DNA of 64,000 bases, taken from contig NZ_JPHU01000008.1 of the NCBI RefSeq assembly GCF_000733125.1, positions 62,001-126,000 of the forward strand. The letters run 5' to 3'. The stretch comes from Parvularcula oceani. GTDB taxonomy: Bacteria; Pseudomonadota; Alphaproteobacteria; Caulobacterales; Parvularculaceae. Positions 8,082 to 15,756 of this stretch are shown one piece after another. Under the pieces are notes generated by a model that was given only the letters and a program-made list of their open reading frames with translations, did not search any database and was not told where the DNA came from. The first letter of the stretch is position 1, and every line of letters begins with the position of its first letter. The position numbers and the translations under genes are program-made.

Positions 8082-8537
8082 CTGCGGTGGAGTACCCTCT
8101 AACAGTGTGGCGGTGCTAAAATGCTGGCCCTAATTTGGGACAACGTGTCCCTTATCTTGGACCAGTGTACTGATAAACGATAAAAGGTGCCTCGTAAGCC
8201 ATCCCTCGGTTTCGGACGAAATTGGGCTTGAAGAAAACTTGTCGTCCCCTCTCTTCAGACACAGGTAGTTTGCCAGGTGGGGGAGGCGGCAGAGGTAGCA
8301 GTTCGTCGTCCGTCACTGCCTATCTCTATTCAGGATTGGCTGCTCCGCAATGGTAGGAATGCTAGCCTTATCCGAGGCAAATCGATGCGCAGTCGGGCGC
8401 GGGTGAACGCTGGCTAGCGAGGTGCAGACACCGCTTGTCTCGCCACAGAGTCGCCATAGTGTCTAAAGGGTTAGGGGCGCGGGGGGTTCTGACCCGCCCC
8501 GCCGCGCCTTGCCACGGATGCCTGTTCGGGAGGCCCC
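8082..8537. other. AT-richer intergenic stretch inside the element
   Basis: About 450 bp without a supported gene, between the minus-strand hypothetical gene and the VPLPA-CTERM-like gene. It contains a 15-bp near-palindrome at 8137-8151 (GGGACA, ACG, TGTCCC) that could be an operator or a decayed mobile-element end. Promoters of both flanking genes should lie here, but no clear -35/-10 pair is visible. Confidence 0.4.
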
Positions 8538-9140
8538 ATGACGATTCTTAAGGTAGCACGCTCTGCGTGCGCCGCCACGTGTGCGCTCGCTCTTATCTCC
8601 ACCGGAACGGCCCTCGCCGCGCCCTATGTCGGCGAGATCACCGCCACACAGAACGGCGAAGTGATCGGCACGACCGAGTTCACTTTCGATCCCGAGGTCG
8701 CGACGGTGATCAACCGCCCGCTCGGCGACGGCACCACTGAAGACCTCAGCGTCTACGGCTACATCGAGGATCTGACGCTGCCGATCGGCACGCTGTTTGG
8801 CGAGCAGTTCTGGCTCGGCAACGATCCGCAGAACCCCAGCTTCACCGCGCTCGACACGAGCGGCCTGCGGAACGGCTTCGATGCGCAGCCGTCGTGGTGG
8901 GTCTTCTCCGACAGCAGCGACTATATGAGCGCCACCTTCTCCTACGGGCTGTCGTTCGACGCGGTGCAGGACAGCTTCGTCGCCGTCGTCATGGCGGATG
9001 GTCAGGCGGCGCCACAGTTCGACGGCCTGACGTTCACCGTCACGCTGGCCGAGGCGGTCCCGCTGCCCAGCGCCGCTCTGTTCCTCCTGACCGGGCTAAG
9101 TGGAGTGGCGGGGGCGCGCCGCTTCTCCAGGCGTAACTGA
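8538..9140 (+). CDS. Exported VPLPA-CTERM-like sorting-signal protein
   Basis: This 200-residue protein has an N-terminal signal peptide (residues 1-27, ending ALAAP) and a C-terminal tripartite sorting tail: VPLPSAALFLLTG, a short hydrophobic helix, then a basic end (ARRFSRRN), residues 174-200. This matches VPLPA/PEP-CTERM signals processed by exosortase or rhombosortase-type systems. The central part (TATQNGEVIGTTEFTFD...) is acidic and beta-rich, as expected for a surface or matrix protein. GGAGG (8529-8533) precedes the ATG. No exosortase gene is in the window, so processing would depend on one elsewhere. Confidence 0.8.
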   Translation: MTILKVARSACAATCALALISTGTALAAPYVGEITATQNGEVIGTTEFTFDPEVATVINRPLGDGTTEDLSVYGYIEDLTLPIGTLFGEQFWLGNDPQNPSFTALDTSGLRNGFDAQPSWWVFSDSSDYMSATFSYGLSFDAVQDSFVAVVMADGQAAPQFDGLTFTVTLAEAVPLPSAALFLLTGLSGVAGARRFSRRN

Positions 9141-9208
9141 GGAAAACTCTCACCGGCGTCCGCCCCTATGGCCGGGAGGCCAGCGAGGGCCTAACAGTCG
9201 GCACTCGC

Positions 9209-9472
9209 CTACTTCTGCTGTCGATGAACATCAGCGACCCAGCGGCTTAGCTGCGTTATGTGCTTCCGCAGCGCCACCGCCTCGCTCGTGTGACAGCCGG
9301 TGCTATAGTTCCCCTTGGCCTTGCCTTTCGGTGCGCCGGGGCTCTTCCCGCCGTGCATCCGGCACCTCTTCTTCCCCTGGATCGCTGGCGACCGGCAGGG
9401 CCTCCCGTGTCTCGTCTTCGCACCGCATAGAGGTGCCGAGGTCAGCAGCGGGGGCAGGGCAGCCCGGCTCAT
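9209..9472 (-). CDS. HGG-motif small protein
   Basis: This 87-residue protein has the HGG-family signature: CGAKTRHGRPCRSPAIQG, then KKRCRMHGGKSPGAPKGKAKG, with two Cys pairs and an HGG motif that probably bind a metal. Proteins with this motif are common beside phage or island genes and are often labelled terminase-small-subunit-like, though function is unproven. Most of it overlaps, in another frame of the same strand, the 3' part of the gene at 9303-10046. Start at ATG 9472, or ATG 9496 for eight more residues. Confidence 0.7.
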   Translation of the reverse strand: MSRAALPPLLTSAPLCGAKTRHGRPCRSPAIQGKKRCRMHGGKSPGAPKGKAKGNYSTGCHTSEAVALRKHITQLSRWVADVHRQQK

Positions 9473-10046
9473 GTGCGAGCGCTGCCTGCCGTGCATGGGG
9501 TTGTACGCCTTCACCGATGAAATCCTCCCCCTCCTGCTCGCTGTGAGCTGCGTGGAGGTGTGCTGTGCCAGCCGATACCTGGGTGCGGTTGTCGTGGTGA
9601 TGGTGATGCACATGCACCGTTTGGCGGCTGTTCGGTCCGCGTGCTTTTCTCAATCCTTCCGCCATTGCGCCGAAGGTGCGGGCTGCTTTCGCTGCTTGTG
9701 AGAGGTTCATCTGCCGACCTTCGAAAGTCTGATCGGGTAGGGCGGCCCGGCGATAGCATTCGGCTGCTGCAGCATGCGCCATCACGATCTGAGCGGCGAA
9801 CAAGCCTTCCAGCGCACCATCCGGCTCAAGCCCTTTCATCGCCATCAACGCGGCGTTGGAAGCTTGGCGGCCGTGACCCTCTCGCCAGCCGTCGCCGTGG
9901 TGACAGTGCGCCATGATGGCATCGTTGAGGACGCGCATATTGAAAGCGTTCGAACGCGTGCCGCCATAGGGGCGGCTGTTTTCGCCGCTCTTCTGGCCGG
10001 TGTCGTCTTCCACGCTGACCGAATTCCTGCTCACTACTTCTCGCAC
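9303..10046 (-). CDS. Conserved hypothetical protein overlapping the HGG gene
   Basis: This 247-residue protein matches a family I recall from alphaproteobacterial islands. It has a central helix GLFAAQIVMAHAAAAECYRRA, then TFEGRQMNLSQAAKAARTF, a His-rich VHVHHHHHDN segment, and a C-terminal MRCEDETREALPVASDPG...VPDARR tail. No enzymatic motif is visible. The tail is encoded by the same bases as the HGG protein in another frame, and both products keep recognisable patterns, so the overlap looks genuine. The start is uncertain (GTG 10046 or GTG 10034). It is the last gene before the right end; 10047-10342 holds no gene. Confidence 0.6.
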   Translation of the reverse strand: MREVVSRNSVSVEDDTGQKSGENSRPYGGTRSNAFNMRVLNDAIMAHCHHGDGWREGHGRQASNAALMAMKGLEPDGALEGLFAAQIVMAHAAAAECYRRAALPDQTFEGRQMNLSQAAKAARTFGAMAEGLRKARGPNSRQTVHVHHHHHDNRTQVSAGTAHLHAAHSEQEGEDFIGEGVQPHARQAALAHEPGCPAPAADLGTSMRCEDETREALPVASDPGEEEVPDARREEPRRTERQGQGEL

Positions 10047-10276
10047 CCCGCCGCGCGGATAAAGAGATTGACAGATATGATAAGGTGAATCCTGCGGGCC
10101 GTCTAACTCAGTTTGAAGTAGAGCTAGATATTTGTTCTATTCTGTCTCGGACTGCCGAGCTACAAGACCGGCCGTGACTGCAACCATAGCTATCGGAGCC
10201 CCCATCTTTCCAATCGCACCGGCGGAAGCCGATCAGCGGCGGATGGTGACGTTTCTGCTGCCATAGAGGGTGTGAT

Positions 10277-10294
10277 GGTAGCAGGGTGGTAGCA
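10277..10294. promoter_or_regulatory. Right pair of GGTAGCA repeats, candidate integrase arm sites
   Basis: GGTAGCA at 10277-10283 and 10288-10294, 11 bp apart, repeats the arrangement seen at the left end (4118 and 4129) in the same orientation. Likely integrase or excisionase arm sites. The rest of 10047-10342 shows no gene. Confidence 0.6.
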
Positions 10295-10342
10295 CACTGC
10301 CGCAGTGCACTTGGGCGACCGGCGCTAAGTTATTGATTGGTC

Positions 10343-10389
10343 TGGTGCCCCCAGTCCGACTCGAACGAACGACCTACTGATTACAAATC
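10343..10389. repeat. Right attachment repeat within tRNA-Thr
   Basis: 47-bp copy identical to 3964-4010; it forms the 3' part of the intact tRNA-Thr gene and marks the right boundary of the element. Confidence 0.9.
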
Positions 10390-10418
10390 AGTTGCTCTAC
10401 CAGCTGAGCTATAGGGGC
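10343..10418 (-). tRNA. tRNA-Thr (TGT)
   Basis: 76-nt cloverleaf with an encoded CCA. The acceptor stem is GCCCCTA/TGGGGGC (one G-T pair), the anticodon stem ACTGA/TCAGT encloses loop TTTGTAA with anticodon TGT, and the T-stem is GTTCG/CGGAC. It reads ACA codons. Its 3' 47 nt are the integration target of the neighbouring element, which leaves the gene intact. Confidence 0.95.
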
Positions 10419-10540
10419 ACGGCGCGTGTCGTGCCCCAGCGCAAGGGGCGGGTCAACTCTCCTGCATTGGCAGGGCGGCGGGCCCGGGCCGTCCCGCGCG
10501 GGGACGCCTCTCTTCGCAAGGCGCGGGCTGTCCCGCCGTC

Positions 10541-11266
10541 TCAGGCGATGAGGAGGAGGCCCGAATAACCGGCAGCGCCTGCGATGAAGGGGAGTATGCG
10601 GCTGTCGCGCTCCTCCGGCAGCTCCTCCTTGAGGACGTTGAGGATGATCCCGCCGCCCAGAAAGGCGACGAAGCCGAAGATCAGCGGCTCCGGCGGATGC
10701 GTCAGGATCCCGGCGGCCCAGCCCAGAAGGAGCGCCAGCGAGACCGCCCAGCGCCCGATCCGTCTCCAGGTCGCGCTCAGATCCTCGCGGAGGCCGTAAT
10801 CGGTCACGAGAAAATGCAGGGAAAGGGCGAGGGTGAAGAAGAGGAGGGTCAGCTCGGTGCGTCCCTCGCTCTGGGTGAGGAGGTAGCCGGCGATCACGTT
10901 GTAAAGGCCGAAACTGGAAAGATGCACCCAGAACGTTCCTGTCCGCGGCGCTTCTTCTTCGTTCAGCGACGGTTCGGGATCGCGCCGCTTGCGCCGCACC
11001 ATCGTTTCGAGCGCATAGAAGAGAACGAGGCCGGTCAGGGCCAGCATCCAGGCGAGGCTTTCCTCGAGAAGCCCGACCTCGACCAGCGCCTCGCGCTGTC
11101 CCGCCGCGATCTCGGGCAGAAGATGCAGGAAGACATAAGCGACCGAGGCGCCGCCTGCGGCCGAGAGCCATCGCGAGCGCGGAACGCCGTCCAGCGCCTT
11201 GAGGTGATGGGCGAAAAGATGGGTGGCAACGAGGGCGAGGGCCGCCAGGAAAGAGGGGAGGACCAT
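10541..11266 (-). CDS. Multi-pass membrane protein, possibly distant ZIP-type transporter
   Basis: This 241-residue protein has about seven hydrophobic helices. Histidines lie in or near helices (ATHLFAHHLKAL, YVFLHLLPEI, LHFLVTDYGLRED), and the last helix pair holds GGGIILNVLKEELPEERDSR. The general layout, His-containing helices and a charged loop after residue 105, recalls ZIP metal transporters, but the canonical HNxxDG and HExPHE motifs are absent, so this is only a possibility. The ATG at 11266 has no clear Shine-Dalgarno sequence. It stands alone, downstream of a divergent small gene. Confidence 0.6.
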   Translation of the reverse strand: MVLPSFLAALALVATHLFAHHLKALDGVPRSRWLSAAGGASVAYVFLHLLPEIAAGQREALVEVGLLEESLAWMLALTGLVLFYALETMVRRKRRDPEPSLNEEEAPRTGTFWVHLSSFGLYNVIAGYLLTQSEGRTELTLLFFTLALSLHFLVTDYGLREDLSATWRRIGRWAVSLALLLGWAAGILTHPPEPLIFGFVAFLGGGIILNVLKEELPEERDSRILPFIAGAAGYSGLLLIA

Positions 11267-11450
11267 GCAGCAGGCATAGGAACAGCCGGGCCTCCGCGTC
11301 CAGACATGAGCGCCGTCATGGCTAATGCCCGTTAACCATGCCCCAAAAGGACCTTGATTTTCGGCAGGTTAGATCACGCGAACGGCATCGGCGAGGCGCG
11401 GCGTTTGCACGCCATCGCCGTGAACGAAGCGCAAGCCAGTCGAGGACAGC

Positions 11451-11768
11451 ATGAGCAACGACCTGAGCATTCTGAACATGGCCGAACCCGGCCTCGCCTG
11501 CCGTTTGTGGTCGAACTGGGTTCGGCAGGCCGATGCGGCATTGCGCGGCGTCGGAGCGGAGGCGTCGGACGAGGACTGGATCCGGGCGCTCGACGCCGTC
11601 GACCACGCCGCCGACCTCCTGCCTGCGCCGAAGCTCGGCGCCGTGGCCGCCAAGGCGCGGGACATGATCGGCGACCATCCGGACAAGGTCGCTCGCCGCC
11701 GTCTCGCCATGCGGGCCTTTCGCACGGCGGCATGCCTGTCCTATGCGGAGGCGAGCAAGGCGGCCTGA
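11451..11768 (+). CDS. Small hypothetical protein
   Basis: This 105-residue, Ala-rich helical protein (MSNDLSILNMAEPGLACRLW start, conserved-looking DWIRALDAVDHAADLLP) has no signal peptide. GAGGA lies close upstream of the ATG. No motif recognised; function unknown. It is followed at a short distance by the MgtC-like gene. Confidence 0.55.
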   Translation: MSNDLSILNMAEPGLACRLWSNWVRQADAALRGVGAEASDEDWIRALDAVDHAADLLPAPKLGAVAAKARDMIGDHPDKVARRRLAMRAFRTAACLSYAEASKAA

Positions 11769-11930
11769 GCCGCCGGCGCCCGGTCCCCGGCGCCGATGGC
11801 GGGTGTCCCGCTATGGCACGAGGCCTGACGCGCTGCCGCAACAAGACGAGGCGCCGCCATCGATATTCCCGGACATGCCCCGAGCGCGCTCGGCCTCGCG
11901 ACCATCTGCACCCGCCTGCTGGCGGCGGGT

Positions 11931-12362
11931 GTGCTCGGGGCGCTGCTCGGGCTCGAGCGGGAGCGGCGGCACCGCCCCGCGGGCCTGCGCACCTATATGT
12001 TGACCGCGCTGGCTGCCGCTCTTCTCGCCATCATCACCACCGAGATCGGCCTCTCGCTGACCGTGGACGATAAGGTCGTGGCGGATCCCATCCGCATCAT
12101 CAGCGCCGTCACCTCCGGCGTCGCCTTCCTGGCTGCCGGAACCATCATCTCCCAGGGCGGCAGGGTGGTCGGCCTCACGACAGGGGCGGGCATGTGGATG
12201 GCCGGCGCCATCGGCGTGGCCTGCGGCTTCGGCTACTATCCGGCCGCCGCCGTGACGGCGGCGATCACGCTCGTCGTGCTGGGCGGCCTGCGCTGGTTCG
12301 AGCACCGGACCGATACGGATGACGGGCGGGAAGAAAATGCCGAAACGCCGGAGAAGGCTTGA
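11931..12362 (+). CDS. MgtC/SapB-family membrane protein, N-terminus unclear
   Basis: The protein has the MgtC signature: [29 protein letters not shown], then [20 protein letters not shown] and [21 protein letters not shown], with four predicted helices. Family members are inner-membrane proteins linked to Mg2+ limitation and cell-envelope homeostasis. The GTG at 11931 cuts the first transmembrane helix in half. The frame is open back to 11829 and encodes the missing helix (LGLATICTRLLAAG), but contains no ATG, GTG or TTG there. The real start is therefore non-canonical (for instance ATT 11865 or ATC 11859), mutated, or hidden by a sequence error. Confidence 0.75.
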   Translation: MLGALLGLERERRHRPAGLRTYMLTALAAALLAIITTEIGLSLTVDDKVVADPIRIISAVTSGVAFLAAGTIISQGGRVVGLTTGAGMWMAGAIGVACGFGYYPAAAVTAAITLVVLGGLRWFEHRTDTDDGREENAETPEKA

Positions 12363-12424
12363 CCGGAGCGGTCCGTCCCCTTAATCGGCGCGTTCTTTTT
12401 TCAACCGCTCAGCGCAGGCCCGTC

Positions 12425-12550
12425 ATGAAAGTCCGCAGCTCGATCAAATCGCTCAAGAACCGGCATCGCGACTGCCGCGTCGTGCGCCGTAAGGGTCGCA
12501 TCTACGTGATCAACAAGACGCAGCGGCGTTTCAAGGCCCGCCAGGGCTGA
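12425..12550 (+). CDS. rpmJ: 50S ribosomal protein L36 (zinc-free form)
   Basis: A 41-residue basic protein, [20 protein letters not shown] followed by [21 protein letters not shown]. It fits the bL36 family of the longer, zinc-ribbon-lacking type (only one Cys remains) common in proteobacteria. It is a component of the large ribosomal subunit. The ATG at 12425 is chosen because the upstream frame (from 12359) adds a non-family N-terminus. It stands alone rather than in a ribosomal operon, which is usual for this form. Confidence 0.95.
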   Translation: MKVRSSIKSLKNRHRDCRVVRRKGRIYVINKTQRRFKARQG

Positions 12551-12593
12551 GGCCGCATTGGGCTTCGGCCCGATCCCTGCTATCTTCGCAGGA

Positions 12594-13145
12594 ATGCGGG
12601 CCTTCCTCCTTCCCCTCGTCCTGGGCGCATCGAGCGCCGCCGCGCTCATCCCTGCCGCTGCCGATCAGAACGAGCCGGCGCTCGATGACCTGTTCGCGCA
12701 GTTGCAGGCGCCCGAAGGCGATGCAGCCGAGACCGAGGCCCGGATCGAGGCGCTCTGGTATCGTGCGCCGGAAAGCGGCATCGCCGTCCTGTTCGAAAGG
12801 GCCGTCGATGCCCTGAACGCCGAAGATCCCAATCTCGCGGCGGTTCTCGCTTCTCATATCAACGGCCTCGCCCCGAGCTATGCGGAGGGCTGGATCCTGA
12901 CGGGGCATGTCCGCTCTGCGCTCGGCGACGGAGGCGGCGCCTCGCGCGCCTATGCCGAAGCGCTGCGCCTCGAGCCCCGGCATTACGTCGCCCTCGCCAG
13001 GCTGGGCGATCTGGCGGTCGAGGCAGGGGACAAGCAGGCGGGGCTCGAACGCTATCGCGAGGCGCTGCTGATCAATCCGCATATGGACGGGGTGCGGGAG
13101 CGGGCCGACCGGCTCCGCAAGGAAACGCGCGGCCAGGAAATCTGA
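12594..13145 (+). CDS. Exported TPR-repeat protein
   Basis: This 183-residue protein starts with a signal peptide (MRAFLLPLVLGASSAAALIPA) and contains tetratricopeptide-type helices in its second half (SYAEGWILTGHVRSALGDGG, RAYAEALRLEPRHYVALARLGDLAVEAG, LERYREALLINPHM). It probably works in the periplasm as a scaffold for protein contacts; no partner is evident. A TTG at 12558, 5 nt after GAGG, would add 12 residues and cannot be excluded. It lies just upstream of the TerB-like gene in the same direction. Confidence 0.7.
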   Translation: MRAFLLPLVLGASSAAALIPAAADQNEPALDDLFAQLQAPEGDAAETEARIEALWYRAPESGIAVLFERAVDALNAEDPNLAAVLASHINGLAPSYAEGWILTGHVRSALGDGGGASRAYAEALRLEPRHYVALARLGDLAVEAGDKQAGLERYREALLINPHMDGVRERADRLRKETRGQEI

Positions 13146-13154
13146 GGACGCGCC

Positions 13155-13649
13155 ATGCAGCTCCTCCTCCTTCTCGCGCTCCTCGTTCTCTCCTTCGTTC
13201 TGGCAAGGCAGGCCCGGCGATTCTTCGCCCGGCGCGAATCGGCAGCGCGCTCCCGGCGCCGCCTCGTCGAGACGCTGTCGGATCCCCGCGACGCCGCCGC
13301 CATCCTGCTGGTGCAGCAGGCTGCTTACGAGGGGCACGTCTCCCTCGATCACAAGCGGGTCATCACGGCGCTCATGCGGAAGGCCTTCGGGTCCGACGAG
13401 GCCGAGGCGGAGGGGCTCTTCTCTTTCGGGCGGATGGCGATCGGGCAGACGGGCGATGCCGCCGATGCGCTGCCGCGGCTGCTCCGTCCGATTCGCGAGC
13501 GGTGCACCCTCGACGAGATGAAGGAACTGCTGGCCATGCTCGAAGAAGTCGCGAGCACGCAAGCCCCGCCCAATGACAAGCAGCGCGCGCTGATCGTCGC
13601 GACCAGACGGGCCCTGCGCCTGGGAGAGCCCGCGGACAAGACCGCCTAG
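13155..13649 (+). CDS. TerB-like protein with N-terminal membrane anchor
   Basis: This 164-residue protein begins with a strongly hydrophobic segment (residues 2-17) followed by a basic patch (RQARRFFARRE). A helical domain follows with DPRDAAAILLVQQAAYEGHVSLDHKRVITALM and LFSFGRMAIGQTGDAADALP, similar to TerB/DjlA-N-type domains that bind metal ions in tellurite resistance proteins. It is likely membrane-tethered with a cytoplasmic domain. Ten bp after the TPR gene, so probably in one transcript. Its stop region overlaps the convergent hydrolase end by 4 bp. Confidence 0.65.
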   Translation: MQLLLLLALLVLSFVLARQARRFFARRESAARSRRRLVETLSDPRDAAAILLVQQAAYEGHVSLDHKRVITALMRKAFGSDEAEAEGLFSFGRMAIGQTGDAADALPRLLRPIRERCTLDEMKELLAMLEEVASTQAPPNDKQRALIVATRRALRLGEPADKTA

Positions 13650-14527
13650 GCGAGGCTGTAGCGTCCGGCCGAGTCCTTGCTCGCGCGGCCCCTTTTCACA
13701 TGCGCGTCGAGATGGGCGGCGACATTGAGAGCGGCCGCCGGGCGCAGGGCGGCATCGAGACCCTCATAGACCTGCGGCACGATTTCGCCGGCGCTGGCCG
13801 GGCCGCTCGCGAGCACCGCCAGAAAGGCCGCGTCCCGCGCCCTGCGATGGTTCTGCACGGCTTCCACGAAGGGCAGGGGATCTTCGATCGGCGCGCCATG
13901 CGTCGGGTAGTAGATGCGCTCGTCACGCAGCCGCAGCCGTTCGAGGCTCGCCATATAGGCGTCCATGTCGCCATCGGGCGGCGCGATGACGGTCGTTGCC
14001 CAGCCCATGACGTGATCGCCCGTGAACAGGGCCCGCTCCTCCTCGAGCGCGAAGCAGAGATGGTTGCCGATATGGCCGGGCGTGTGCACCGCCTTGAGCG
14101 CGGCGCCGGGGACCGTCACACTCTCTCCGTCAAGAAGGATCCCGTCCGGCTCGAAGGCGAAGTCCGCGCCTTCGTCGAGCGCCGGCGCCGCTCTGGCTGG
14201 CGGGGAGGGGTGGGCTCCGAACGCCCTGACCGGGGCGCCGGTCCGCGTCGCGAGCCGCCGGGTGCCGGCGCAATGATCGCGGTGGGTGTGGGTAACGAGG
14301 ATATGCCGGATGGGCCCCGGCGCCGCCGCCAGCACCGCCTCGGCATGGGCGGGATCGTCCGGGCCGGGATCGAGCAGAATCACGCCGCGCGAATCACCGA
14401 CCAGATAGGTGCCGGTGCCGGTGAAGGTGAACGGCCCCGGATTGTTCGCGATCACCCGCCGAACGAGCGGGCTGAGCCTGTCGGGCTTCCCATAGGCGAA
14501 TTCGAATTCGCGAATGAAGGGAATCAT
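13646..14527 (-). CDS. Metallo-beta-lactamase-fold hydrolase (LACTB2/GloB-like)
   Basis: This 293-residue protein has the MBL motif HTHRDHCAG, with metal-binding histidines and aspartate, plus LLDPGPDD, HTPGHIGNHLCF and FTGDHVMGWATT. A C-terminal winged-helix-like region (HGAPIEDPLPFVEAV to the end) matches LACTB2-type proteins. Its likely role is hydrolysis of thioester, phosphoester or nucleic acid substrates; none is shown. The TGA of the upstream DUF442 gene overlaps its ATG (TGATG), so the two are translationally coupled. Confidence 0.85.
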   Translation of the reverse strand: MIPFIREFEFAYGKPDRLSPLVRRVIANNPGPFTFTGTGTYLVGDSRGVILLDPGPDDPAHAEAVLAAAPGPIRHILVTHTHRDHCAGTRRLATRTGAPVRAFGAHPSPPARAAPALDEGADFAFEPDGILLDGESVTVPGAALKAVHTPGHIGNHLCFALEEERALFTGDHVMGWATTVIAPPDGDMDAYMASLERLRLRDERIYYPTHGAPIEDPLPFVEAVQNHRRARDAAFLAVLASGPASAGEIVPQVYEGLDAALRPAAALNVAAHLDAHVKRGRASKDSAGRYSLA

Positions 14528-14943
14528 CACTGAAGGGCGAGCAGCGCATTCCGTTGCGCCGACAGGTCGTAGCCTGCCGCCTTCGCCGCCTCGATCAGGC
14601 CATCCACCTCCGCGCCGCCTCGCGCGCGGGCCATCGCCCAGAGCGTCGCGGAACGCGTGCCCGAGCGGCAATAGGCCAGCGTCTTGCCGGGGGCTTCGAG
14701 CGCCGCCGCCATCGCATCGATGTGCTGCGGGTGGACGCCGTCGGGCCCGACCGGCACGTGCAGGAAGGAAAGCCCGGCATCCTGCGCCGCCGTTTCCATC
14801 GCGGCCGCCGAGGGCTGTCCCGCATCTTCATTGTCCGGCCGGTTGCACACGATCGTGCCGTAACCGAGGCGCTTCGCCTCCTGGACGTCGTCGATGCTGA
14901 TCTGGGGGGAGACGGCGACCCCCTCTTCGAGCTGGCGGAACAT
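14527..14943 (-). CDS. TIGR01244/DUF442 phosphatase-like (Blh-type) protein
   Basis: This 138-residue domain has the layout of the TIGR01244 family: DVQEAKRLGYGTIVCNRPDNED, then HVPVGPDGVHPQHIDAM, and the P-loop-like CRSGTRSATLWAMARA, comparable to the phosphatase CxxxxxR signature (Cys, Arg). It occurs alone or fused to MBL-fold proteins (Blh), in sulfide or biofilm-linked contexts, so its coupling to the MBL hydrolase gene is telling. GAGGAGG precedes the ATG. The reaction is unproven. Confidence 0.82.
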   Translation of the reverse strand: MFRQLEEGVAVSPQISIDDVQEAKRLGYGTIVCNRPDNEDAGQPSAAAMETAAQDAGLSFLHVPVGPDGVHPQHIDAMAAALEAPGKTLAYCRSGTRSATLWAMARARGGAEVDGLIEAAKAAGYDLSAQRNALLALQ

Positions 14944-15003
14944 CTGCGCCTCCTCTTTCGGTGGGTCGGGTTTGCCGGAGCGCGGGTCCGGCGGCCGGGA
15001 TGA

Positions 15004-15080
15004 TGGTCGGAGTGAGAGGATTCGAACCTCCGGCCCCTGCCTCCCGAAGACAGTGCTCTACCAGGCTGAGCTACACTCCG
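15004..15080 (-). tRNA. tRNA-Pro (CGG)
   Basis: 77-nt cloverleaf including CCA. Acceptor CGGAGTG/CACTCCG is perfectly paired and the anticodon stem CTGTC/GGCAG encloses loop TTCGGGA with anticodon CGG, reading CCG. The T-arm contains GGTTCGAATCC. Confidence 0.95.
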
Positions 15081-15185
15081 ATCCGTGCGCCTCTAGCGCC
15101 GGGAATCGCGCTTGGCAACTCCTAGAAAACTTGGCCGAAAGGGCGTTGCAATGCCGATCGCGAGCGGATAGTGAGGCGGCCGTCT

Positions 15186-15260
15186 TGGGGTGTAGCCAAG
15201 TGGTAAGGCAGCGGTTTTTGGTACCGTGTATCGTAGGTTCGAATCCTACCACCCCAGCCA
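15186..15260 (+). tRNA. tRNA-Gln (TTG)
   Basis: 75-nt cloverleaf ending in GCCA. Acceptor TGGGGTG/CACCCCA; the anticodon loop TTTTGGT gives anticodon TTG, reading CAA. Divergently oriented to tRNA-Pro, about 100 bp away. Confidence 0.95.
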
Positions 15261-15756
15261 TCTCCTTCACATTCTCGCGGGTCCGGACGCAGGCTGCTCG
15301 CCGGCGGTCGCGCAAGGTTAAGTCGAGCGGCGAGAAAGCCGTCGACCTGCTTGTGTGCAGTGCAGCATAAACACGAAATGGCGACCGCAGTTCAGCGTGT
15401 TGTCGGCGGTATTACTTGTCGAAACCGTCACTTCGCGTCCCACCTGCACGTGATAGGGTGCGCGCGATGTGGTTGACACACGTAACCTCTTGCGCCTCTC
15501 TGCGCAGCGACCCGGTCGAGACTTGAGAGGGATGGAAGCGGCGTCGCCTTTAGACGTTGCATTTCAGAAAGTTTCACTCGATCATCGATTTCGGGTTGGT
15601 ACGGGGTTCGCCCCAAAAACGGTTTTGCGCTCGCTGCGAGTCATTCCACGACGCGGCAGGCGAACGCGGACGGGTCAACTTTGTAAGGCGTCCTCCGGGA
15701 CGCGCAGCAAGGGCCGCTCGGCCGAACAGATACGGAAGCATCCGGTAGGTGAGCAG
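15261..15756. other. Region upstream of the TonB motor operon
   Basis: About 500 bp between tRNA-Gln and the DUF3450 gene that must contain the operon promoter. A TTGACA hexamer lies at 15473-15478, but the hexamer 17 bp downstream (CTCTCT) does not look like a -10 box. No structured RNA is evident by eye and no gene is supported. Confidence 0.4.

Larger units (their letters stand above)
3964..10389. mobile_element. Integrative element inserted in tRNA-Thr(TGT)
   Basis: A perfect 47-bp direct repeat (3964-4010 and 10343-10389) brackets the segment. The right copy is the 3' 47 nt of an intact tRNA-Thr gene and the left copy is only that fragment, the classic product of site-specific integration at a tRNA 3' end. 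A tyrosine recombinase is the first gene inside the left end, followed by a small HTH gene of excisionase/AlpA type and small phage-like genes. Parts of the element (about 5.4-6.2 kb and 7.4-8.3 kb) are visibly AT-richer than the flanks. No structural phage genes and no conjugation genes are present, so it is either a satellite-like element or a decayed prophage. Confidence 0.9.

Noticed and set aside
8137-8151. GGGACA/TGTCCC palindrome as an insertion-sequence end
   Set aside because: No second copy, no target duplication and no transposase nearby; left as an unexplained repeat.
15473-15501. TTGACA as the -35 of the TonB motor operon
   Set aside because: No recognisable -10 at 16-18 bp; not strong enough to annotate as a promoter.
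15469-15756. Longer N-terminus for the DUF3450 protein
   Set aside because: The added residues are basic and non-family, and the signal peptide begins at 15757.
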